The notes: generated from the sequence alone by a model not told the origin. A stretch of 37,936 nt of DNA from Diphasiastrum complanatum (GCA_029204225.1 MU835585.1:1-37936); one strand, 5' to 3'. Shown: positions 20,771-32,623, counted from the stretch's first letter. Numbers and translations are program-made.

Positions 20771-22288
20771 TTGAAGGAGTATCAAGACGATTTTGCCTGG
20801 TCGCTCGACGATTTGAAGGGTATACCTGCAAAATTCGGAGAGCACCGAATTGATCTTAAGGAAGATGTTGTACCTGTTCGACAGAGACAGTATCGTCTCA
20901 ATCCTAAGTACTCTCTCATGGTCAAGGACGAACTTAACAAGCACCTTAAGGCAGGTATAATCTATCCCATCTTAAGTAGTGAATGGGTTTCACCCATTGT
21001 TGTCATCCCAAAGTAGAAGACTGGCAAAATACGAATATGTCAGGATTACCGCAAACTCAATGCTGCCACAAGGAAGGACCATCATCCTCTGTCTTTCACT
21101 GATTCCATCCTAGATCAGGTTGCTGGTCAAGAGCATTACAGTTTCTATGACGGCTTTTCTGGATATAATCAGGTTGGAGTGCGAAAGGAGGATCGTTCAA
21201 AGGCCACATTCACTACGGATTAGGGCACTTATGCCTACAACAAAATGCCCTTTGGTCTTTGTAACATCCAGCAACTTTTCAGCGAATCATGATGTTCATT
21301 TTTGCTGCCTTCCTGAGAACTTTTCTCGAAATATTTATTGATAATTTCTATGTATACAGTAATATAAAGACACACCTGCAGAAGCTGAAATTAACATTGC
21401 AATGGTGTCAAGATACTTGTTTATCTCTTCATCCAGAGAAATATTTTTTTGGTATGAAAGAAGGAATATTGCTCAGACACAAAATATCAAACAGAGGAAT
21501 AGAAGGCGACAAAGATAAAGTCGAGCTTATAAAGAATCTCCAGATACCAACCAATTTATGTGAACTAAGAGCTTATTAAGGACATGTTGGCTATTATAGA
21601 AGATTTATTCAAAATCATGCTTCTATTGCTGCCTCTCTTATACATCTACTAAAGAAACAAGTGGAATACTTGTGGATGAATGGATAGCAGAAAGCATTCG
21701 AAGATCTTAAGCAAAGGCTAATCAATGCCAGTTATGTGGATGTAAGGCATTTGCTATTGGCGTCTGTCTAAGCCAGAAGGACGACCATAAGAAGGATCAT
21801 CCCATCTACTATGCGAGTCGACAGCTCAGTGCATCAAAGAAAAATTATTCTGCTACAGAAAGGAAAGCAGTTGGCATGATTTTCACTGTTAAAAAATTTC
21901 GGCATTACTTGTTGGAATATGCATTTATTTTTCATGTGGACCATTATGCTCTTAAGTATCTTGTAAATAAACCAGATCTATCAGGATGAATTGCTCGATG
22001 AATTCTACTTCTGCAGGAATTTACTTATCAAGTAGAGCTTTGTCAAGGAAAATATCATACGAATGTTGATTATCTATTGCGACTCAGCACCGGAAAAACT
22101 GAAGAACCTATCAATGATGATTTTCTAGACGAACATTTATTCGAGATTTCATCTACAAATTTGCTATATTCTAATATTATTACTTATCTTAAGGATCAGA
22201 TATATCCGGATGGTTACGATTTGGAGCAAAAGACAGTTTTTCAATATAAGGTAGCACCTTATACAATTATTAACAATGTTCTGTATTG
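20771..22288 (+). pseudogene. Reverse transcriptase and RNase H of the 10-kb gypsy
   Basis: RT motifs in order are RQRQYRLNPKYS, WVSPIVVIPK, then after TAG (21016) RICQDYRKLNAA, YSFYDGFSGYNQV and MPFGLCN. The active-site box FIDNFYVYS follows, where the second catalytic Asp of the usual FIDDF is Asn (AAT, 21343-21345). The connection has RRFIQNHASIA. RNase H follows with GVCLSQKDDHKKDHPIYYAS, YSATERKAVGMIF and HYLLEYAFIFHVDHYALKYL. The frame runs on to YTIINNVLY (about 22288), just where the integrase zinc-binding domain should begin, and then leaves gypsy homology. Stops, frameshifts and the D-to-N change all indicate a dead enzyme. Confidence 0.85.
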
Positions 22289-22463
22289 AAAATCCACAAT
22301 CATCCCTTCCACACCGCTACTGCTTATCAGAGTTATTTTTCATTTTTCATTTTTACACTTTCTACCTGCGAGTTTATGCTTTCCTACGCTCATTCTCTTT
22401 GCGATCAAAGCACTCTTCTGCGAACTATTGCGATCTACGGAGCTATCGTCAAACATTCGACCA

Positions 22464-25416
22464 ATGGCCTCTGGATCAAGTTCTAGTTCTAATATCATCT
22501 AGAAAGCATGTGCAGGAATCCACCTGGCATCCATCCACTCCTTTTTGGATCGATGTAGGTTGGGTGATTTGAAAGTGGACCACTCCATCATCCTCTCTGA
22601 AGTCAGTACTGAGTTTGTAAACTCTATCCATTCAATTTTGGAGGAGAAATTCAAAGTTCACGTACGAGGCAATTTCTTCACCATCTCTGAAGACTTGTTT
22701 TGCACAGCCCTCGGACTACCATTGGATGGGAAGCTGGTTGCGACAAATAAAGATTCGATGGATGAAGCTGCCCACTTCCTAAGCAACTGCTTCGTACCCA
22801 CGAAGGGATACAAAATCTCTATGATCCGAGATGCAACATTCAAACTGTTTTGTAAATACGCAAACTAAGCAATATTTTTGACGGATGCGGATGCGACAAT
22901 TTCAGTTCAAAATTTTGGTTACATACTGGATGCGCTTGCGAGTAATCCAGTATGCTTCGGCGTTATCACATACAAAGCTTTTTTTGCGCTGGATCAAACA
23001 TCAAAAGTTTTTTGGAGTCGAAGCCCATGTTTCTCGCCTATGCACTCATTTTCAAATTTTGACTAAGCAAGAGAAAATATTGCTAACGAGAAGGATGCTG
23101 GCTCCCAAGCCAATTGATCTTTCCAGCCTCATTTCTGTTTCTATTCTGGTTGCATCTGATGCTGCACCAGCAATCGAAGTAGCATCCACCACTGCTATGG
23201 AGAGTGAAGTTGTGGCAATGAAAACTGATGGAGCTACTGCTGTTACTAATTCTTCAAACCCAGCATCTGTTTCCACATCTCAGAAGCAGCAGAGTGCATC
23301 CACCTTTGAGGATAACGCAACCCAGTCTGATACATCACACAAAGGACGAATAGCTGCTGAAAGCGACACTGGGGCACCTGTGGCAGATGAAGAAGAACCA
23401 GATGACCAGCCCCAGTGGTTTCGATCCATGACAGAGAAAGCCAAGAATCTAGTGCCTGAAGTATATGAGTTTGACAAGTACCACCAACAACTCACGATGC
23501 AGCTTATCACCTCAGAGAGGAAATCACTAGACTCTCCATAGGAGTCCTTTGAAAAGATCGATTTGCTCGAACCAGACAACATGAAGCTGATCGAACAACA
23601 TCGTTCTCTCAAAACACAGCTTCAAACTCAAATAAAGGAAGCTGATTCTTTGAAGCAGACAAATAAGACGATTCAGTCCAAGTCTGACAATTTTCAGACT
23701 CAAAACGATTCTTTGAAGCAGCAACTTTTGGCTGCAAATCAACATAATGTCGCTCTCCAGAAACATTTACAGGAGGAGCGAATGACAAGACTAAAAGCAG
23801 AAGCTGCTCTGTCTCTGAGCACCAATGCAGGGTCAATCACAATCGACCTCACGAAGCTGAACCGGTTCCTAGGCCAGATGCTCAATAATTTTTGAGTTGA
23901 GTTCTTACAACCGCTCGAGGATGCGAAGGCTCTTGTCGAGGAAGAGTTGGCTGAGCTGAAGGAGCTCTCGAGTGATGCCACCCCATCTTGCAGCGGGCCC
24001 GATGCACACGATGAATACCTTCAGGCCCTTCTTCGAATTGATGACCTCACACAATAAATCCAAGTTGTGTCTGCCTGCACCGGAGCCTCAGACCATCCAG
24101 AATTCTTGGAGGATGTCGCAAAGATTGACAAACTCAAACAGGAGCTGTCAGATCTTAAGCAACAAATGGACGATCAGAAGCTAGCTGCTGAGTTGCAAAC
24201 TCAGGACTTGGCAACTGCATCTACACAACCAAAGCGAATGCGATCAAATCAGTCGAAGGTATGTGCTGACAGATTCCGTGCATTTGTTGAACGCTTCTGT
24301 AAATGGTGTCCACATGCTTTTAATATTGAGTTGCAATGGCGTGTGGATTACATGATGCTAGCGACTTTGGGAGAAGGACGACTTTCTCTAGTTATGGGCC
24401 CAACTTTCTATCGAGCAGAAAGGATGTCTCTGCTGGGGAATAATCCAGGGTAAGTTCCAGGTCATACCTTTTGGATCAGCAGAGTTATACATAGGCTCTT
24501 CGACTATTTATGCTCTTGAATATATTCGAATCAAAGAACTTCAATTTGTGCGGAACGAAGATAATAAGCGACATTTTTGAAAGCGAAAGTCACAGTTTCA
24601 ACTGTACAAACCACAAGCTGTTGCGGATTTAGGCGCATTCGACGATGCAGGTTTGTTGATTAATATAAATATGGCTTATCCGAAATTACTCAGCCTTTAT
24701 GTAAAATTGGGAGCGAAACCTTGCAGAATATTTTGAGGAGATTCGCCATAATTTGCAATATAGAAGGAAGTCACTCCGTTATAAGCAATTCTGTACATAT
24801 ACATTTTGGCAGTTTGGTACCTTTGCAGCAAAGACATTATTTTTTGTTCAGAATCTTTATGTTAAAAGCAATTTTATTAGATTTTCAGCTCATTACTATA
24901 AAGAAATCACTCTACGTAGTGATTCAGATGAAGATACCAAGTTGACCCAAGAGTTGTTCGATGGACCATTGCTCCCGGTTAAGTTAGAAGAATTCAGCAA
25001 CTTACTAGTTGGCCGCTACACAAAATCAAAAGAAAACTTGCTCTTGATCGAAGCTCAACAGAACTTGGAACTTGCTCAGAAATTATATGAAGAACTGAAT
25101 CATTCATGAATATTCATTCGTGCCTTTGTCGTGGTGATGTTTCTATGGGATGCTGACTTTTTGAAGCTTAAAGATGTTTTGAAGTTTGATTCTAGATTTC
25201 ATCAACAATTCAAAGATCAACTCAAAACAACCTATTCAATTAAAGAAACAACAAGACACATATTCTCTAAGATGAAGAAATATCTAAAGGACAAAATACA
25301 CGAAGAAATATCTTTTCGCCTCAACAAAAATCTGACGAACAAGAATGTTTCTCAAATAATTCTCGAAATAAAGATGATATGTTCACGAGGACATTTCACA
25401 TTTGAGGAAGGGGATA
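22464..25416 (+). pseudogene. Additional ORF (aORF) replacing integrase, with coiled coil
   Basis: A new ATG (22464) starts MASGSSSSSN. The N-terminal domain reads FVNSIHSILEEKFKVHVRGN, then FFTISEDLFCTALGLPLDG. This resembles the V-R-G...I...LGLP pattern of putative plant transposon proteins encoded as extra ORFs in large gypsy elements. A Ser/Thr/Ala-rich linker (23100-23400) and a long coiled coil (23560-23830 and 24110-24200) follow. A C-terminal part extends to 25421 with LLLIEAQQNLELAQKLYEEL and KMKKYLKDKIHEEISFRLN. It is broken by stops at 22501, 22868, 23541, 23895, 24057 and 24453. Function is not known. It is not an integrase, and I saw no convincing envelope-type signal or membrane segment. 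Confidence 0.6.
25401..25416 (+). promoter_or_regulatory. Polypurine tract of the 10-kb gypsy
   Basis: TTTGAGGAAGGGGATA abuts the 3' LTR and is the expected plus-strand primer site. Confidence 0.75.
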
Positions 25417-26679
25417 TGTGATGCCACGAAAATATTAAATATTGAATATCAACATAAATATGGCATGATATACTCAAAAATGAAGATATGAGTTGGTTAA
25501 GTATAAATCATGAAGAGGCCTAAGTCATTTTTTGAGAATATATCTCCTAAGTACTTGCCTTGTAATTAAGCACAAGACCTTTAAAAGGAAAAGACATTGC
25601 CTTGGATAACTTTTACTAGGTGGTCCATACGAAATGACTAGATACAAAAAGACGTGCTAAACTAGAGTAGCTTTAACTCATAGTTACGTATACCTCCTAT
25701 GGTATAGTTGAACGTATTTTTAGTCTAATTGTTAACTAGACCCTTTCGCGGGAGCGACGAAACTATTGTTTAAGAGGTGTGTTTGTTCGCCCCGTAGAAC
25801 ATATATAGATCTCACACTTCAGTCTCGATCATCAAGAGAGAAGAGTTTATGCTTATGTAAGAGATTGAAGAAGTGAATAGAGTTCTGTGAGTTATTCTCT
25901 CTTATCTCTGTTCTCCGCACTGCTGAGTGTGATTGATCTTGAGTCTGCTAACAATCTCTAACGCATTTCATGAATTACTCTCTGATCAGACAGACGCTCT
26001 AGTGCATTACAGTCATTTGTTGTATTTCCGTAAAGCATGCTCTAAAAAATTGTCTTAAAACCATCTTATTCGTCTGTCACAAATACTTTTTTTTCAGCAC
26101 TCGAATAACGACTATCTTTGATACAGTCTAGCATGATCATTGAGTAAAGTTGTATGTATACAATGAGATGACAGTCCCTGTCTGAAGAATTGAGTCTTTG
26201 ATCTGTTTTCTTGATTGGCATTGACATAACTTTCTAACGTGTTCTAAAACTCTTCCTGTTCTTTAACCATTAAGTTGGGCTTTAGTTGTTGAGGACTTCT
26301 GTCTAGAAACAAATAGTTCGCGAACATGATTAATTAATTGTCTGCACAGTCGCAAATACATCGAACAATTCTCGATTCTCTGTTGACACCTTAATCAGCC
26401 ATAGTGTAGTACTGCTTTACTACTCTGATAACATCTCATCTGTAGAACGCGCTTCCTTCAATTCGATAGAGGCCAAATTGTTGTTCTGAATTTATTAACA
26501 TTACCCATCCCAAACATAAGTAATATTGGTTACTTTTTAATGTCTGTCGACAACCAGAATAACACTCGAAATCACTTGTCATAAATTGTACCAAAAACAT
26601 AACTTTCTAACGTTGTCCTTTGTGGGAACGACATTATTCATTACAAAATCTATATTAACCTTGTTGGTATAGCACGACA
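25417..26679 (+). repeat. 3' LTR (1263 bp) of the 10-kb gypsy
   Basis: It matches 16603-17850 along its length. Among the differences is an 11-bp indel near 26113 (ATCTTTGATAC-type extra sequence) and many C/T or G/A changes. Confidence 0.9.
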
Positions 26680-26684
26680 GGAAC

Positions 26685-26774
26685 GAATCTACGTGTGACA
26701 ACTAACTTCATTTATTTGATGCTAGATTGATTAGATCTTGGGTTGAGGGTAGGCAAGGAAAGACACCCACTACA
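26685..26774 (+). repeat. 5' LTR of the older gypsy, second part
   Basis: This resumes the LTR split by the 10-kb insertion and ends CCCACTACA, just before a primer-binding site. Confidence 0.6.
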
Positions 26775-26778
26775 ATTT

Positions 26779-26796
26779 TGGCGCTGTTGCCAGGGA
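26779..26796 (+). promoter_or_regulatory. Primer-binding site of the older gypsy
   Basis: TGGCGCTGTTGCCAGGGA is the plant gypsy TGGCGCCGTTGCCGGGGA site with two transitions. Confidence 0.75.
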
Positions 26797-27983
26797 GCTA
26801 CGCCAATTTTTCAGTTTGCAGCATGTTTGTTGGATGGTTAGCTTGCATTAGACATCTTGTCGTGGCGTGAATAGTGTTAAATCTACATTTAGGGTTAGTT
26901 TGGGAGTGAGTTTGCCTGATTTGAGTGGATTTGCTTGTTTGAAATCTAATCTGATTGTGGAACAAGAAAAGCTATTCAAATCACCAATCTTAAGATCCAT
27001 ATGGATTTTCAAAAAAAACAACAAAAATCGGTCAAATCTGTCAGATTTTGGTGAAAAAAGAAGACAAAAATAGTCATCAGAAGTAAAAACTTTTTGCTCT
27101 TTTTCAGGAAATGTTCGCCGAGTTGCAAGCACCTTTGATTTTGATCACAAAACCTTCAGTATGAATGGCGAACAATCCTTCCAAGTAGATTTCCAAAACC
27201 ATCATAAAAACCACCAAAAAGACCAAAAAATCACCAAAACCCTAAAAATACAGAAAAAGAACCTTCACATGATTCGTTGTGCATATGTGTGATTCAGATC
27301 TATCTACTGCCAGGTCGGCGAAGAATAATATCAGAAATAGAAGGTTTCTCAAAGGATCAATTGTCATATTGTCATATTTTTGCCAAATAAGTCTTTTTTT
27401 TGCAAAAATACAATTATTACTCTTGATTCTTCGCCATAATCTTTGCCGAGTTTCCAGATCATTCTATTTAAAGTAATCTACTATTTTGAGTTCGCCAAAT
27501 ATTTCTTATATCTGAATCATAGAAAATATCTATTTTACCCTCACCAAACTACAAAAATTGTGTTTTTATGGGCCAAAAACTTTTGCCAGTTCTACCCTAG
27601 CTTTATTAGTTTCAGATTTTCAATCTGAGAGTTCGGTGAAGGTTATTTTCATAGAATTTGTCAAAAAAATTTGATCAGAGAATTTTTACTAAAAATAGCA
27701 CTACAGAACCTTCGCCGAGTCAACCTTCGCCTAGGAAACCTTTGCTAGTTATATTTTTTGGTTCTGATTTTCCATATCAAGTCTCTGTCAAATTTTAAGT
27801 CAAATCTGATTCAGTCAATTTTTCATTTTTGAGAAGTATTGATCGGTTGATCTTAGGAATCTTTTTCACAGTATAGGAATCTGATTCTTGTCAAGTAGAA
27901 GAAATCTAGCAGATCTGATCTAAGATAGTTTTGATTGAAAATCTAGATCCAATCTCATTGTCTGCTTGATTTAATCTGTAAAG
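26797..27983 (+). other. Leader of the older gypsy with recurring TTCGCCGAG words
   Basis: This is a 1.2-kb non-coding leader between the primer-binding site and the gag ATG. CTTCGCC, TTCGCCGAG and GTTCGGTGAAGG variants recur at about 27112, 27313, 27428, 27489, 27631, 27708 and 27727. No gene is supported. Confidence 0.5.
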
Positions 27984-28826
27984 ATGGCTACCCCTGGAGG
28001 TGCCCCTCAGGAAGTCAATCCAATCATTGTTAGGAGAGCACCCCATATGGATCTACCCAAATACAATGGATTAACGGATCCAGTTAGATTTCTTCATATC
28101 CATTCTGAATCTTGTGCTATGGCAAAGTTTTTCCTCATGATAAACTTAAGATTTTTCCTATGGCCTTAACAGGCGTAGCACAAGATTGGTACTATAATCA
28201 AGATAAAATTGAACATACAAATTGGGAGACTGTTAAATGAGCCCTTATCACACGGTTCAAACCTCGGAAGTTTATGGAAGACCCTTTTCTACTTTTAAGT
28301 AAAATTAAAATAGGAAAGCGAAAAATGGTTCGAGATTACATTGAATGGGTAAAATGCCTCAGATCTGAGTTTGAACCTAAGTTGATTAACGAAAATGCCA
28401 TGATTATGTGGTTTTTGTTAGGTTTACCTAAAAGGATCAGACGTGAGCTGAAACGCCATAATGAGTACGCAATTTTGCAAAATGTTATGGATGATGCAAT
28501 TTAGGAGGACGATGAAGATTTAGACAACGAGCTGAATGTCAATATGTTGCCTTATACAGGAGGGCAGACCACTACGACATCCACCACTATTGCATCAACG
28601 AATGTCAACACTACTGTAGAAATGATGCTCAATGAGTTCAAGAAACTCGGAAAGAACCAACAGAAATGGAGGAAAAAGTTGCAGTCGCAATTTGATGAGA
28701 AGATCAAAGCATTGGAAGATTTTCTTGTACAGGTGAACAAGGAACTTGAGAAGTTTGCAAAGACTTTTTCTACTAGGGAAAATGTGCTAGAAACCAATGA
28801 TAAACTTGTTATTGTTTATGATTTAC
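27984..28826 (+). pseudogene. gag of the older gypsy, truncated by a copia LTR
   Basis: Starts MATPGGAPQEVNPIIVRRAP, then HMDLPKYNGLTDPVRFL. After a 1-base loss near 28123, it continues in another frame with ALTGVAQDWYYNQDKIEHTN. Further on come KFMEDPFLLLSKIKIGKR, DYIEWVKCLRSEFEP and WFLLGLPKRIRRELKRHNEY, the full retrotrans_gag pattern. A coiled-coil tail (KKLGKNQQKWRKKLQSQFDE) follows. Stops at 28238 and 28502 and the frameshift make it inactive. Homology ends where the 192-bp LTR starts at 28827, before any zinc knuckle or pol. Confidence 0.8.
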
Positions 28827-29018
28827 TATTGACAACTGTTACCAGCTGTAAGTAGTTGTAGGCTAGTCTATAGTAAACTACTAGTTTTCTCTCTCTCTAT
28901 ATTCAAGGTTTATTGTACTCTTTTTTAGTTAGTGTAATAGTGTGATGGTGTCTTCTTCCTCTTTCTCTTGGTAATTGCTTATGGTGATTGATTGATAGTG
29001 CTCATCATCTTATTGACA
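28827..29018 (+). repeat. 192-bp Ty1/copia LTR, plus orientation
   Basis: Begins TATTGACA (for TGTTGACA) and ends TATTGACA, followed directly by an initiator tRNA-Met primer-binding site. It matches the reverse complement of 35370-35561 over its full length, and both copies are 192 bp. Confidence 0.85.
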
Positions 29019-29030
29019 TGGTATCAGAGC
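29019..29030 (+). promoter_or_regulatory. Primer-binding site (initiator tRNA-Met) of the short-LTR copia
   Basis: TGGTATCAGAGC lies immediately after the LTR, the standard plant copia site. Confidence 0.9.
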
Positions 29031-29201
29031 TCCTCTAATCATGAGTGTCTGACTACTCACTAGCTTCGTACTGAGGTGAGATGGTCCTTCACAGGAGGTG
29101 AAAGCTTGGAGAGGCAAAAGTTGGACGGAATCCTTCCTTGGTGCATCTTGCAGGTTTTTGGAGTTCAAAATCATCAGTGGGGAACAAAGACACAGTCCTG
29201 G
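29031..29201 (+). other. Leader of the short-LTR copia, cut by a nested element
   Basis: Untranslated leader sequence interrupted at 29201 by the minus-strand copia. It resumes at 33324 and runs to about 33415. Confidence 0.55.
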
Positions 29202-29902
29202 TGTGAAAGTACTGTACTTTAGGACCATAAATGGATCTACAAAAGATCCACAAGAGTGATTGGATGCTTGCTTAACAATCTATCAGAAAACTAGACACAA
29301 AAAAATTGATCTAGATTGGCAATTTGACAAACAACAAGCACTAACAATCATAAGCATTGATCAACATTGAAATCCGAGCCCACACATGTGTACTATAGGC
29401 TTTAGTACGGCCTTCAACCTAAGAAACAAGTAGAAATTGATTTGGTTTCATTTGGATCACAAAAACTCAATGTACATAGTGAACTAGCTTGAGATTGCCA
29501 ATGAGCTCCAAAAATTTTCTATCTTGTCACTATGAGAGCTTGGAATACATAGCAAATTCGACTTCCTTCTTGAAGTTAGGTGGATTTCCAACATGTAATA
29601 AGGATGTTAACTCACCCTTCTTGCCCTAAAATGAAACCCTAGCCTAGATCCTAGAGTTATGCTTGGTAGGTAGCTAGTTGGTCAAATTTTCACCTTAAAC
29701 TTAGGTGTAGGTCCTATAAAGTAGGGATGACCACCAAATATACATGAAAAACTCTCTTGACTTGACCTAACCTACATTAGGATGGATTTCCCATGTGGAA
29801 TCATGGCCTCACATGTGCGGGACCCACTTGTGTACACAATTTACACTATTCTACATGGTTTTTGATCAGGCTAGATTTCCCAATTTTTGGCAATTCTTCA
29901 CA
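29202..29902 (-). repeat. 3' LTR of the nested copia
   Basis: It aligns to 32624-33323 from end to end with scattered substitutions (for example CTAGACAC versus CGAGACAC). Confidence 0.9.
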
Positions 29903-30112
29903 CTCCTCCTCAAATTTAGCTTGTTCTATTTACAACTCTCTTGATAGATGAATGAAAGCTTTTAGAAGTGTCTAAAAAATCCAGCTACAAACAAGGAACT
30001 TTTGAGACTCCAATAGAGAATGATGTCCATGAAGGATCTTTCACCACCTCTTAGAGAATCCCTTACAAGATGTTCCATAAATGTGTCTATATACATGTAG
30101 CACACTTCAAAA

Positions 30113-30930
30113 CTAAACATCATGCCAAGCCATGGATTCCAAGGCATTTTGTGCACTTGAAGATACATCAATTAAAATAATAAGTGCATAAATAATGTTG
30201 CCAAAGACAACTTGCCCTGCTTGATCCATATGATTGAGCCTTGATGGCTCCATCTTGATACTCAAGATTCTTCTTGGAGTCCTTGGGTCTTGAGCTTGAT
30301 CATCCACTTGACTTGACTCCAAACCATCAATGAACTGAATAAAGTGTTGATCCAAAGGTGCTTCTTCAAGTTTACAAATCTTCCACTCTTGAAAGATCAC
30401 ATTTCCACCATTGACAACTTCTTTGGTAGAAACCAAGTAGATTCTACAATCTTTACTTGAAGAGCAAAACACTACCATTATTCCTATCATTGAAATAGGA
30501 TAATCTTTGGTCCTTACATTGGAATGATCATGCACAAGGCATGTGGACACAAAGATTTCCAAAGCAAATGATGTTTTATCTTTTATGACTCTATTCAAAC
30601 TATTACAAAAATAGTTATCCAATGAAATTGCTTTATCAACAACAAATGTAGATTTCAAAGCAGCTCATTTCATTGTCTTGTCATACAAAGTAATAAACAC
30701 CATGAATCTTAAAGGTAAGAAACAAGTCACCTCATGTCTACTACTACTTTCCAAAAAGTATTCAAAGATAGTAGACTCTCCAATGCTCACCACCCTTGCA
30801 AGACGCACACTTGAATGGACAATTAGCATGCAATTTGATGACTTGGCCATTGTCATTGAGGACTCCCTTGGAACTCTCATGCTTTGAGGCTGATCCTCAA
30901 GATCTTCCTCCTTTTGATGCTCCTCCTCAA
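30113..30930 (-). pseudogene. Remnants of copia pol (IN C-terminus to start of RT)
   Basis: The minus frames contain SSSKDCRIYLVSTKEVVNGG.VIFQE (about 30420-30480), the copia integrase-RT boundary pattern (S..KAYR.Y...T..V...RDV.F.E). They also contain VVFGNIIYALIILIDVSSSA with ALESMAWHDV (about 30113-30200), the P.S..EAL....W..A lead-in to RT. A short upstream scrap (30665-30880) has ARVVSIGESTIFEYFLESSS. The protease, the integrase core and all RT catalytic motifs are missing, and stops lie between the scraps. The deletion explains the small size of the element. Confidence 0.65.
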
Positions 30931-30941
30931 TGCAAGCAAGA

Positions 30942-31841
30942 TCACACTGCCATCAAGAATACATCTACTTTATCCTCCTCCTCCTCCTTTGCAAGGTTTC
31001 CTTGTTTGTCCTCCTCCACTTGTGCTCTTAGCCTCTTGTAGCATTCAGATGCATAATGCCCCTTCTTTCCACAAAAGAAGCATTTTTGCTTTGACTTGTC
31101 CTTTGAGCTTGATGCATCATCCTCTTCTTTGGCCTCCTTTGAATGCTTCTTCTTTCCATTGGTCTTCTTTTTGTCCTTGAATGAGAAATTGGCTTTCTCA
31201 TCACCATCCTGCAAAGACAAGGAACTCATCCTAGATTTTGCATGGAGCATCCTACACTCTTCAGCCACTAATACACTGTGAAATTTTTCTATAGTTGGTA
31301 AAGTGTCTTGGATGGCAAAACTTTGGACCAAATTTGCAAAGTCATCTCCTAGACCATTAAGAACAATTTGTACAAGCTCTCCATCATGAATCTTCTCTCC
31401 AATGGAAGCCAACTCCCTATTTAGAGACTTGGTTCTGAGTACATAATCTTGTGCACTCTCCTCACTTCTCTTCATGCTTTGCAAAATCTGATTTCTAAGC
31501 ATGAGTACTCTTGAAGTGTTACTAGATTCATAGATTGATTTAAAAGACTCTCAAGCCTCTTTAGCACTAGTACATGCTGATACTTTTCTCAACAAATCAT
31601 TTCTCACATTCATCTTCACACAATGAAGTGCAAGCCTAGATCTCTTCTTGTATCTAGCTAACTCCTGTGCACCTAGAGGTTCATCTTCATCTTCAATCAA
31701 GAACTCATGAAGGTCTTGGAGCACCAAGAGTGACTCCATCCTAACCTTCCAAATAGCATAATTTGTAGAATTCAATCTCTCACTAGCTTCTAGAAGGTAT
31801 GCTCCAGCAGATCCCATCTTACTAGTGGCTTCTACAAACAA
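30942..31841 (-). pseudogene. gag of the nested copia, intact but for one stop
   Basis: A single 300-codon frame is interrupted only by TGA at 31551-31553. The context KEA*ESFKSIYE suggests a Trp-to-stop change. The N-terminus has LNSTNYAIWKVRMESLL (DUF4219-like), then the UBN2 capsid-type region (SRVLMLRNQILQSMKRSEES, LNGLGDDFANLVQSF). A Lys-rich stretch leads to the CCHC knuckle CFFCGKKGHYASEC (about 31025-31090). The acidic C-terminus ends DVFLMAV. It would form the virus-like particle and bind RNA. It is far better preserved than the pol scraps downstream, as expected if gag was retained for cis packaging. Confidence 0.85.
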
Positions 31842-32611
31842 AAAATAGATTTGATTGACTTGAAACTCACAAAGGTCTCACACTTGCAGTGTTTCACTCA
31901 AATTTGATTTCTAATCCAACAAATGGACTTATAATCATAGTTCTATCACTCCCTCACAAAGCTGGAATGAAGATAAGATGAATTGAAAACTACTTTCAAA
32001 CAAATCTTGCCAAGAAATGGATTTGATTGTCTCTAGAAACTCACTAAGGTCTCTCTCTTGTAGTTTTTCACTCAAATTAGATTTCTAATCTAGCAAATGG
32101 ACTTATAATCTCAGTTCTAGCACTCCCTCACGAAGTTGGAATGAAGATAAGATAATGTGAAATCTACTTACAATCAAATCTTGCCAATTTTGGCTATTTT
32201 TGGACAAAAAAATGACTTAATCTCTTTCTTCCTTCTTGGTGTACTTTCAAGACCTGCTTTTAACCTTAATAGGACTTGAACTCAGCCTAGATTAATTAGA
32301 TTCCATGAAACAAATTCTAATCTAATCAATGGCAAATGATCTTGCTATATTATCCTAGGATCTCCGCCAAAAATTACACCAACAGCTCACAAATTGATTT
32401 TTTTTGGATCAAATGAATACCATGCATTAAATGCAGGTTCAGTGGTGCCCACACATGTGGATAGTATGGATTTGGACACCCTACCAAGTTTGGGATCAAA
32501 TCTCCTCACCAAAGTCAAGATTCTAGCTTGCCCTCTCAATACTAGTTTTTAGCACCAAAACTTGCAAAAAATGGATTTGCATTAGGTCAATGGCTTATGC
32601 TCTTGTACTTG

Positions 32612-32623
32612 GCTCTGATACCA
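32612..32623 (-). promoter_or_regulatory. Primer-binding site of the nested copia
   Basis: On the minus strand TGGTATCAGAGC follows the 5' LTR with no gap. Confidence 0.92.

Larger units (their letters stand above)
16603..26679 (+). mobile_element. Complete nested Ty3/gypsy LTR retrotransposon, integrase-less
   Basis: Two LTRs (16603-17850 and 25417-26679) start TGTGATGCC and end GCACGACA. They are flanked by a perfect 5-bp TSD GGAAC (16598-16602 and 26680-26684). Internal order is primer-binding site, gag, zinc knuckles, protease, RT, RNase H, additional ORF and polypurine tract. The integrase normally found after RNase H in gypsy is absent. All ORFs carry stops. The first 165 bp of the LTRs differ at about 8 sites, mostly transitions, so the insertion is old but younger than its host gypsy LTR. 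Mobility would have needed enzymes from a related element. Confidence 0.9.

Noticed and set aside
22464-25416. Idea that the extra ORF is an envelope-like gene
   Set aside because: No signal peptide, transmembrane segment or fusion-type hydrophobic stretch was found; the coiled coil and VRG/LGLP pattern fit a plant extra ORF instead.
29019-29030. Match to the 3' end of initiator tRNA-Met, possible tRNA gene
   Set aside because: Only 12 bases match and they abut an LTR; it is a primer-binding site.
31096-31281. Plus-strand ORFs over 30.68-31.28 kb
   Set aside because: Antisense shadows of the well-supported minus-strand copia gag.
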